Shown here piece by piece: positions 1 to 5,064 of a stretch of 5,064 nt of DNA; within the stretch, counting starts at the first letter, position 1, and every line of letters starts with the position of its first letter. The notes beneath the pieces were generated by a model. The model saw nothing but the letters and a program-made list of their open reading frames with translations. It was not told the origin of the DNA and searched no databases. The stretch comes from an uncultured Clostridia bacterium (GTDB taxonomy: Bacteria > Bacillota > Clostridia > HGM11514): the NCBI GenBank assembly GCA_934489915.1, contig CAKSSZ010000126.1:1-5064 (forward strand). Reading direction: 5' to 3'. Made by a program: the position numbers and the translations under genes.

Positions 1-2
1 TT

Positions 3-3000
3 GCGGCAAGAGTTTCCAGCGACAGCGCTATCGTCCCCGTCAAGGCGAGATTTTTTATCTATGACAGTGACGGAAATGAAAAATTTGCGCTGGACGGCAG
101 AAGCGGCTATCAAACCCGTTATGAAACAAACGGAAATGAGCTGACGGCATATCTCAGCTTTAACCCCAGCATGGATATGCAAATCGGCTATAAGATTTAT
201 GTGCAGTTTGCAGATCAGAATGGGGAATGGACTAATTTAATTGATTTAGGCTACTATTTCTCCACAAAGCTGAATCTGGCGGAATTTATCTTTCCGATGA
301 TCGGAAGCTCTTCCCTGGAGGATACGGTCACAAGCGGATTTGTGGCAGATATTATCGGCAATCCTTTGGGAGATATGGATTTGGGCGGCATCAGCGGATT
401 TGAAGAAAACAGCTATGCCTACACGCCCTCCGGGATTAATAAAAAGGATGCGCAGAATTATACCTGGCAGAAAACCGATTATAGCTTTGGTTGGTCCAAC
501 ACCTTCTATCAGAGGAGAACGACTACCAGCGCAGAACGGGATGACGCCAAGCTCAAGGACTACATGAAAAAGATTTACGACGGTAAGAGCAAGGGCGCAG
601 CGCCTCCTAAACCGAGCAAATATGCGACCAAGAGCAGATTTAAATGGTCTATTACCCCCAGCGTCGGCTTTAACCTGACCCTCTCCACCAGACGGGACGG
701 AAAAACCTACTTTGAAGATCTGGTCTTTTATGCAAAGGTAGATTTTGAGGTAAGTGGCAGCCAGCAGATTCAGCTGCCGATCGGGATCAGTATTCTGATC
801 AAGGGCGGACTGAGCGGAGATGTTGCAGGGATTTACCATATGTATGTGGACTATCAGGACAGCTATGAAACGGAAGACGCAGTAGAGTATTCCTCCGAGA
901 CGTTCGGCATATTCAAGAAATTTACCAACTCTGTCAGACGGGAGGGGTACATCTTCCTCAATCCTAAGGTTTCGGTTGCATTGGGCGTTGGATATGGGGT
1001 TGTCTTTGTAACCGGTAATGCGTCCTTTGATTTCGATATGGATTTCCAATTCACCGAGATCGGGACCAATGCCTACGGGGATATTACCATAGATTTAGGC
1101 TGGGGTATTCAGCTGTTTAACTTTGAGGTTTATTCCAAATCCTTGGCGAATGAGACCTTTAAGCTGTTTAACACCGATGGCACGGACGGACATATTGATT
1201 TTGACTATGGAACCAATTCACTTTCCATGCTGTCCATTGAAGACTTTTTCTCGGCAAACGAGGATGATGATCTTGTGATGGATCAGCCTACCTCCAGAGA
1301 ATATTTGAATCAGCGGGGCGATTGGCTCGGGGAAAGCGGCAACGAGTACGCATTACTGGCGCTGAACGCATCAGAGGGAACGAAAGAAACCACGCTGCTG
1401 GAAGGAATGAATGAAAATCCGCAAATCAAGCTTGCCAACCTGGGGAACGGGAAGGTTTTGATGGTACTTATCTATGATGACGGTGAAAGAAGCGCCGTGA
1501 ACAAAAGAACCGCCTACTATTCCATATACAGCAGTGACAGGTGGAGCGTGCCGGGGATTCTCGATGATGACGGCACCTTGGATGACTACCCGAATCTGAC
1601 CGATTTGGGGGACGGAAGAATTTTAATTACCTGGTCGTCTGCAGATGTTGTTTTACCGGATGGGGCAACCGTTGAGGACGCTATGAAGTCGATGAACATC
1701 AAGGCAAGATTTCTTGATAAAGAGACTCTGCAGATGAGCGACGTCATGCAGGTCACGAAAACCACCGAGGGCGACTATTGCGCCGACACCATGGCAAATG
1801 CGGCATATGACGCCGATACCGGCAGACTGATTTTGTATTATACAAAAACAGAGTATGAAGATTTGGAAAAGGTGCCGGATTTATCGAAGGCGTACTCCGC
1901 CAACGCTTATCTGTTCTATGAAAACGGAAAGTGGAGCGATGCCGCCGATTACACAGTCGAAGAGCTTAAGGAAATTAAGCAAAGCGCAATTGACCGGTAC
2001 CGCGCTGTGGATGAAGATCAAGACGGAAAGCCGGATTATACCGAAGAACAGATTGAAGAATTGGCAGAAGCGTACACAGAGCAATATAAAAAGGACTGGT
2101 ACGGTCAGCGGTTCCTAGATGTGAGAACCAACAAGGACGGCGCATTGCCGAGAGTGATTGATACCACCTCTATCCATTACAACGGACTTGGACTGTTTGC
2201 TTGGACGGTGGATTGGGACAAAAACCTGGATACCTTAAACGACCGGGATGTCTTTATGCAGATCTACAACTTTGCAGAAAACCGGTTTACTCATATCATT
2301 CGGGTGACCACGGAAAGCGCTGCTTATACCACGCCAAAGTTTGCCCGTTCCAATAACGGCACATATCTCTTCTTTGGAGAAACCAAGGCGGAAAGCGGAA
2401 CAGAGGGTGAAACCCAGCTTGCAGAGCACGGCGCCATTCGGTACCTTGACGTAAGCGATCTGGTGAAAAACGGAAAGTATACCAAGCTGACCGACGGTAA
2501 CAGCGAGTACTATATCTTCCAATATAAACGGGACGCTTATGTGTATGACGCAGACAGTAATTCAGAAACACTGGAAACCGAAACAGTACTTGCCGAACCG
2601 AAATTTGCCGCTGCGTGCGACAACCCTATGGATTATGACGTGAAGGTGTCCGAAGACGGACAGATGTACCTGTTCTGGACAGACGCACAAGACGGCGCAA
2701 GACAGATTATGACCGCTTTGTATAACGGTTCAGATGAAAATGATGACGACGAAGCACTGGGAGAAAACAAACAGGATGCAGATTTGTCCGCCAATATGTG
2801 GAGCGAGCCGGTCATGCTCACCGATGTACAGAAAGGATTCTTCTATGCAGCAATCGGGGCAACGGCAGTAAACGGCGATTTAATTGTAGCCGATCAAAAG
2901 GGCGAATATGCTAATAAGGGACACGAGGCATTGGTGTATCAGGTTCACACGCCTTATGCAAAGGTTAAGGCGACATCGGTCGAGCTGTTGAATGAATTGC

Positions 3001-4811
3001 CGCAGCCCTCCTCAACTGTTACCCTTCGGGCAACTGTGAAAAATGAAGGCTTGCTGAAGCAGGATGCGTCAGAGGAAAAGCCAATTCCGGTTACTTTTAC
3101 CGTGAACGGAGAAAATCCTGTGACCGTACAGATTACCAAGCCGATTCCCGGCGGAACTGCGGTCAATGTGGAGTGCAGCGTAACACTGCCGGAGGATCTT
3201 TCCAATGTGGAGTTTGCGGCATTTACAAGCGACGCCGATAAAGTCATTACAAAGCTGGAACAAAAGAGCGATGTGAAGCTGGCAGACAGCAAGCTGGAGC
3301 GTACGCTGGCAGACGGATATCACCCGGAAACGGTGGTTTACAGCGCAACGCTGCAAAATGACGGGAATGCCGATCTGTCCGAGCTTTCTCTGAAGGCGAC
3401 AGTAGGAAAGAGCGAGGTGGGCAGCATTTCCATCGGAACGCTTAGCGCAAATGAAATGAAAAAAACGAAGATGGAGCTTTCGATTCCGGACAACGCCTAT
3501 GAGCTGAACCAGGATGGCGTTGGTACGGCGAAGGTAAGCGTCGACCTCATGGCAAACGGCGAGAAAATAACAGGATATGAAGGTACGGTTCAAAAAACCT
3601 TCAGCATGGAGGCGATCGAGGCGCTTTCTAAGGTGAAGGATGTAAAGTTTGAGAACGACGGAACATATTCTATGAAGGTAGCAGATAAGAAAGACATTCA
3701 GCCGACCATTCAGGGCGTGGATGAAAATTCCCTGATGGTTCAGTGGCTGGAAAGCTCCGACAGCGAGGTTGCTCACATCAATTATGATAATATGATTGTA
3801 GCTGACGGCAAGGGTACGGCAACGCTGACAGGGATTCTGGTTCCCGGTGAGGAAAAGATCGACTTTACTTCCGGGACGGCGCAAAAGACAGATTGGCAGG
3901 AGCTGATTCCTTCCGACAAGCTGATTACCGTTACCGCAACCGTCAATGTGACAGGCACAAATAACGGCAGCCACAGCACCGGCGGCGGTTCTTCTTCCAC
4001 AACGAAATACACCCTGACCTTCCATGCCGACAACGGCAGCGAGCCGGGCACGATGAAGGTGAACAAAAACGATACCGTTGCAAATCTTCCCGTTCCTACC
4101 AAGGAGGGATATACCTTTGAAGGCTGGTATTCCGACAAAGCGTTTACGGTTCCGTTTACCTCTGAAACAAAGGTTACTTCTGACCTTACGCTGTATGCAA
4201 AATGGAAGGAAAACACCAAAACGCCGGAGGAAAACGAACTGCCGTTCCGGGATGTGACAAAGGATGACTGGTTCTATTCTTCTGTCAAATATGCATATGA
4301 GAACAAGCTGTTCTCCGGTGTGACAGAGACTGCCTTTGCTCCTTATGATTCCTTGACCCGCGCAATGCTGGTTACTGTTCTTTGGAGAGCAGAAGGTATG
4401 CCCGAGACAGATACCCCGGTATTGTTTGACGATATTGACCCGGAGGGCTATTATGCAAAGGCGTTGCGCTGGGCGGTCAGCGAGGAGATTGCAGCGGGAA
4501 TGTCCGATACGGAATTTGCCCCGAATGATCCTATTACCAGAGAGCAGATTGCAGCGATTATGTTCCGTTATGCCAAGCTTAAGGGAAATGCGCCTCAAGG
4601 GGCGTGGGCAATTGCTCTGGATTATCAGGATACGGGTGAGATTGCCGATTGGGCGATGGAGTCTGTGATGTTTTGTAAGCTGAAGGGGATTATGCTGGGA
4701 GATGACACCAATGCGTTCCGCCCCAAAAATAATGCCACCAGAGCAGAAACGGCGGCAATTGTTCAGCGTTTTTTAGAAAACTTAAAAAATGATGTGAAGG
4801 AGGAAAAGTAA
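3..4811 (+). CDS. Giant SLH-domain surface protein, 5'-truncated by the window edge
   Basis: This is a secreted, probably wall-anchored multidomain protein; 1602 residues are visible, numbered from the codon at position 3. The frame has no stop before the Met at 171, and residues 1-56 (beginning AARVSSDSAIVPVKARFF) continue the same beta-rich style, so the true start and signal peptide lie upstream. Domains in order: beta-rich N-terminus; alternating-strand region 213-390; propeller-like repeats about 470-981 (lines such as NGKVLMVLIYDDG, GDGRILITWSS, SEDGQMYLFWTDAQDG), with an EF-hand insertion at 651-700; CARDB-like domains at 985-1089 and 1091-1203; BIG2-like 1211-1317; Gly/Ser linker; InlB B-repeat 1336-1402; three SLH motifs 1415-1594. 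Known of the family: SLH triplets bind secondary cell-wall polymers non-covalently. Inferred: adhesion, glycan binding or another surface role. No catalytic motif was recognised and the ligand is unknown. The stop abuts the next gene, so the two are probably co-transcribed. Confidence 0.93.
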   Translation, partial: AARVSSDSAIVPVKARFFIYDSDGNEKFALDGRSGYQTRYETNGNELTAYLSFNPSMDMQIGYKIYVQFADQNGEWTNLIDLGYYFSTKLNLAEFIFPMIGSSSLEDTVTSGFVADIIGNPLGDMDLGGISGFEENSYAYTPSGINKKDAQNYTWQKTDYSFGWSNTFYQRRTTTSAERDDAKLKDYMKKIYDGKSKGAAPPKPSKYATKSRFKWSITPSVGFNLTLSTRRDGKTYFEDLVFYAKVDFEVSGSQQIQLPIGISILIKGGLSGDVAGIYHMYVDYQDSYETEDAVEYSSETFGIFKKFTNSVRREGYIFLNPKVSVALGVGYGVVFVTGNASFDFDMDFQFTEIGTNAYGDITIDLGWGIQLFNFEVYSKSLANETFKLFNTDGTDGHIDFDYGTNSLSMLSIEDFFSANEDDDLVMDQPTSREYLNQRGDWLGESGNEYALLALNASEGTKETTLLEGMNENPQIKLANLGNGKVLMVLIYDDGERSAVNKRTAYYSIYSSDRWSVPGILDDDGTLDDYPNLTDLGDGRILITWSSADVVLPDGATVEDAMKSMNIKARFLDKETLQMSDVMQVTKTTEGDYCADTMANAAYDADTGRLILYYTKTEYEDLEKVPDLSKAYSANAYLFYENGKWSDAADYTVEELKEIKQSAIDRYRAVDEDQDGKPDYTEEQIEELAEAYTEQYKKDWYGQRFLDVRTNKDGALPRVIDTTSIHYNGLGLFAWTVDWDKNLDTLNDRDVFMQIYNFAENRFTHIIRVTTESAAYTTPKFARSNNGTYLFFGETKAESGTEGETQLAEHGAIRYLDVSDLVKNGKYTKLTDGNSEYYIFQYKRDAYVYDADSNSETLETETVLAEPKFAAACDNPMDYDVKVSEDGQMYLFWTDAQDGARQIMTALYNGSDENDDDEALGENKQDADLSANMWSEPVMLTDVQKGFFYAAIGATAVNGDLIVADQKGEYANKGHEALVYQVHTPYAKVKATSVELLNELPQPSSTVTLRATVKNEGLLKQDASEEKPIPVTFTVNGENPVTVQITKPIPGGTAVNVECSVTLPEDLSNVEFAAFTSDADKVITKLEQKSDVKLADSKLERTLADGYHPETVVYSATLQNDGNADLSELSLKATVGKSEVGSISIGTLSANEMKKTKMELSIPDNAYELNQDGVGTAKVSVDLMANGEKITGYEGTVQKTFSMEAIEALSKVKDVKFENDGTYSMKVADKKDIQPTIQGVDENSLMVQWLESSDSEVAHINYDNMIVADGKGTATLTGILVPGEEKIDFTSGTAQKTDWQELIPSDKLITVTATVNVTGTNNGSHSTGGGSSSTTKYTLTFHADNGSEPGTMKVNKNDTVANLPVPTKEGYTFEGWYSDKAFTVPFTSETKVTSDLTLYAKWKENTKTPEENELPFRDVTKDDWFYSSVKYAYENKLFSGVTETAFAPYDSLTRAMLVTVLWRAEGMPETDTPVLFDDIDPEGYYAKALRWAVSEEIAAGMSDTEFAPNDPITREQIAAIMFRYAKLKGNAPQGAWAIALDYQDTGEIADWAMESVMFCKLKGIMLGDDTNAFRPKNNATRAETAAIVQRFLENLKNDVKEEK
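639..1172 (+). other. Alternating-strand beta-rich region of the SLH protein
   Basis: Residues about 213-390 are dominated by strands with alternating polar and hydrophobic residues, separated by Gly/Asn turns, for example FKWSITPSVGFNLTLSTRR, KVSVALGVGYGVVFVTGN and FDFDMDFQFTEIG. Aromatic residues recur near strand ends. The pattern predicts an extended all-beta fold, possibly a large sandwich, barrel or solenoid. I do not recognise the family. The end is set at the LFN before a Gly/Asp turn. Confidence 0.45.
1410..2945 (+). other. Propeller-like repeat region of the SLH protein
   Basis: Residues about 470-981 repeat a loose pattern: Pro plus hydrophobic strand, a Gly/Asp turn, a strong strand ending in Trp or Tyr, then a 'W..P..L' segment. 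Examples are NPQIKLANLGNGKVLMVLIYD with later DRWSVPGIL; DDYPNLTDLGDGRILITWSS; and YDVKVSEDGQMYLFWTDAQ with later MWSEPVMLTD. This resembles blades of sialidase or WD-like beta-propellers, which usually bind or process glycans or proteins. No sialidase arginine triad or clear Asp-box series was identified, so a binding role is likelier than catalysis. It contains the EF-hand insertion and an acidic loop at about 2730-2787 (SDENDDDEALGENKQDAD). Confidence 0.5.
1953..2102 (+). other. EF-hand-like calcium-binding helix-loop-helix insertion
   Basis: Residues about 651-700 switch from strand to helix. A helix (TVEELKEIKQSAIDRYRA) leads into the loop DEDQDGKPDYTE at positions 2010-2045, followed by a second helix (EEQIEELAEAYTEQYKKDWY). 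The loop carries Asp at 1, 3 and 5, Gly at 6, Asp at 9 and Glu at 12, as in canonical EF-hands. Position 8 is Pro instead of the usual Ile/Leu/Val, which recalls thrombospondin type 3 'DxDxDGxPD' loops. It likely binds calcium to rigidify the surface protein. It is single rather than paired, unlike dockerins. Confidence 0.7.
2955..3611 (+). other. Two tandem CARDB-like beta-sandwich domains
   Basis: Residues about 985-1089 and 1091-1203 share the layout of CARDB-type (cell adhesion related domain of bacteria) modules. Each has an opening strand, then a strand ending in an Asn-x-Gly turn (LRATVKNEGLL; YSATLQNDGNADLSELSLKA), then a Val/Thr-rich strand, then a Gly plus Pro turn before a final strand (TKPIPGGTAVNVECSVTLPE; SIGTLSANEMKKTKMELSIP). 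Such domains act as spacers or adhesion modules. The assignment rests on the shared turn motif and strand order; the sequence identity between the two copies is low. Confidence 0.6.
3633..3953 (+). other. BIG2-like bacterial Ig domain
   Basis: Residues about 1211-1317 show the BIG2 signature: a Val-rich first strand (VKDVKFENDGTYSMKVADKK), then VQWLESSDSEVAHIN (compare the family's 'WxSSDxxVAxV'), then MIVADGKGTATLTG (compare 'GxVTAxxxGTATIT'), and a closing strand ITVTATVNVTG. About 30 residues separate the GTATLTG strand from the last strand, which is longer than usual in the family. The role is a stalk or adhesion spacer. A Gly/Ser/Thr-rich linker (GTNNGSHSTGGGSSSTT, 3954-4004) follows. 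Confidence 0.75.
4008..4208 (+). other. InlB B-repeat (Listeria/Bacteroides repeat, Flg_new type)
   Basis: Residues about 1336-1402 match the B-repeat pattern closely: YTLTFHADNG at the start, a variable middle, PTKEGYTFEGWYSDKAFTVPF, and LTLYAKWKEN at the end. The GYTFxGWYxD and LYAKW motifs are diagnostic. The module is a small beta-grasp-like fold common in surface proteins of Firmicutes and often sits next to SLH domains. Only one copy is present. Confidence 0.92.
4245..4784 (+). other. C-terminal SLH triplet (cell-wall anchor)
   Basis: Three SLH motifs begin at 4245, 4425 and 4623 (residues about 1415, 1475 and 1541). Each has the F/Y-x-D start (FRDVTKDDWFYSSVKYAYE; FDDIDPEGYYAKALRWAVS; YQDTGEIADWAMESVMFCK), a Gly-containing turn, F-x-P, and a TRAE-type site. 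That site reads LTRAM in motif 1, ITREQ in motif 2 and ATRAE in motif 3, so only the third is canonical. SLH triplets bind pyruvylated secondary cell-wall polymers and place the protein on the outer face of the wall. A short charged tail (KNDVKEEK) ends the protein. Confidence 0.95.
4797..4803 (+). promoter_or_regulatory. Consensus ribosome binding site for the 52-aa peptide gene
   Basis: AAGGAGG lies 8 bases before the ATG at 4812 and inside the last codons of the SLH gene. It is a full match to the anti-Shine-Dalgarno core at an optimal spacing. This decides the start of the small gene and supports its being translated. Confidence 0.9.
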
Positions 4812-4970
4812 ATGGCAGACGAAAAGAAAACCTTATCAAAGGAAGAAACATTGAAAGAAAAGGAATTGAATCTGGAGGAACTGAAAGATGTTTCCGGCGG
4901 CGCCCTGAAAGACGTTGTCTTTACCAAAACATCTGATATTTCCTTAGATACCAAAAATAAGATTGGGTAA
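4812..4970 (+). CDS. Double-glycine leader peptide precursor (putative secreted peptide, bacteriocin, pheromone or RiPP)
   Basis: This 52-residue product has a Lys/Glu-rich N-terminus (MADEKKTLSKEETLKEKE) followed by LNLEELKDVSGG. Counting back from the cleavage site, Leu -12, Glu -8, Leu -7, Val -4 and Gly-Gly -2/-1 all fit the consensus recognised by C39-peptidase ABC exporters (PCAT/ComA type). Cleavage after Gly30 would release a 22-residue core beginning ALKDVVF and ending DTKNKIG. The core has no Cys or Trp, so lanthionine, sactipeptide and disulfide forms are excluded; it has three Thr, two Ser, four Lys and one Phe. It starts immediately after the SLH stop with a perfect RBS, and a terminator follows. 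Exporter and any maturase are not in the window. It could be an unmodified pheromone or bacteriocin, or a RiPP with Cys-independent chemistry. The leader is clear; the activity is unknown. Confidence 0.82.
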   Translation: MADEKKTLSKEETLKEKELNLEELKDVSGGALKDVVFTKTSDISLDTKNKIG

Positions 4971-4990
4971 ATCGGGAAAGGAAAGCATAA

Positions 4991-5036
4991 AGCAGGAGCG
5001 GCGGCAAAACGAATTCGTTTTGCCGCCGCTCCTTTT
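4991..5036 (+). terminator. Intrinsic terminator after the SLH-peptide unit
   Basis: A perfect 17-bp inverted repeat has its left arm at 4995-5011 (GGAGCGGCGGCAAAACG), the loop AATT at 5012-5015 and its right arm at 5016-5032, followed by TTTT at 5033-5036. A4994 can add one pair with T5033, and AGCA at 4991-4994 can alternatively pair with TGCT at 5036-5039. The stem is GC-rich at its base. The U-run is short, but the stem is very stable. It lies 24 bases after the peptide stop and should end the transcript of both genes. On the opposite strand the following bases are not a T-run, so it acts mainly in the + direction. Confidence 0.9.
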
Positions 5037-5064
5037 GCTGATGTTAAAAATTCCAGGGAAGATA

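Noticed and set aside
1410..2945. Sialidase or glycoside hydrolase activity of the propeller-like region
   Set aside because: No arginine triad, no Asp-box series and no catalytic Tyr/Glu arrangement could be identified; only the repeat rhythm resembles a propeller.
3069..4598. Long open frame on the minus strand opposite the SLH gene (509 codons)
   Set aside because: The translation is Arg/Cys/His/Ile-rich with no domain logic, and it lies fully antisense to clear CARDB, BIG2, B-repeat and SLH domains; it is a codon-bias shadow.
4759..4787. Possible internal promoter for the peptide gene (TTGTTC, 17-base spacer, TTAAAA)
   Set aside because: Each box matches the consensus at only three of six positions, and a start about 7 bases later would almost remove the leader before the RBS. 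Co-transcription with the SLH gene is simpler.
4763..4954. Minus-strand frame of 63 codons overlapping the peptide gene
   Set aside because: It is Ser/Phe/Lys-rich antisense of the Glu/Lys/Leu leader, with no convincing RBS. The plus-strand frame has a perfect RBS and a specific leader motif.
4995..5032. Perfect palindrome centred on GAATTC as a possible operator or recombination site
   Set aside because: The GC-rich stem, four-base loop and following TTTT right after the last stop codon fit an intrinsic terminator better; the EcoRI site is an accident of the symmetry.
5041..5064. ATG at 5041 opening a frame (MLKIPGKI) to the window end
   Set aside because: It lies 4 bases after the terminator U-run with no Shine-Dalgarno sequence and only eight codons are visible; AGGGAAGA at 5055-5062 could equally be an RBS for a gene starting beyond the edge.

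Overview
The window comes from a low-to-moderate GC Gram-positive bacterium, most likely an anaerobic gut-type member of the Clostridia (Oscillospiraceae or Lachnospiraceae-like). The reasons are a C-terminal S-layer homology (SLH) triplet, an InlB-type B-repeat, a consensus AAGGAGG ribosome binding site and a double-glycine leader peptide. The taxonomic call is inference; there is no rRNA or housekeeping gene to anchor it.

Almost everything (positions 3-4811, + strand) is one giant surface-protein gene with its 5' end outside the window. The reading frame is open from the first complete codon, so the Met at 171 is internal and not the start. The visible 1602 residues run in this order: a beta-rich N-terminal part; a region of alternating hydrophobic/polar strands (residues about 213-390); a propeller-like repeat region (about 470-981) interrupted by a helical EF-hand insertion (about 651-700); two CARDB-like beta-sandwich domains (about 985-1203); a BIG2-like Ig domain (about 1211-1317); a Gly/Ser linker; one InlB B-repeat (about 1336-1402); and three SLH motifs (about 1415-1594) that should anchor it to the cell-wall polymer.

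Directly after its TAA stop, with no spacing and in the same frame, lies a 52-codon gene (4812-4970) too short for routine gene calling. It encodes a textbook double-glycine leader (LNLEELKDVSGG) followed by a 22-residue cysteine-free core. This is the most interesting item here: a probable C39-peptidase/ABC-exported peptide (pheromone, bacteriocin or modified RiPP) translationally coupled to a giant SLH protein. A strong intrinsic terminator (4991-5036) closes the two-gene unit. The last 25 or so bases hold no supportable gene.

Working model: one transcript produces a wall-anchored giant protein plus a small secreted peptide. Whether they cooperate functionally cannot be read from this window; no transporter, protease or maturase gene is visible in it.
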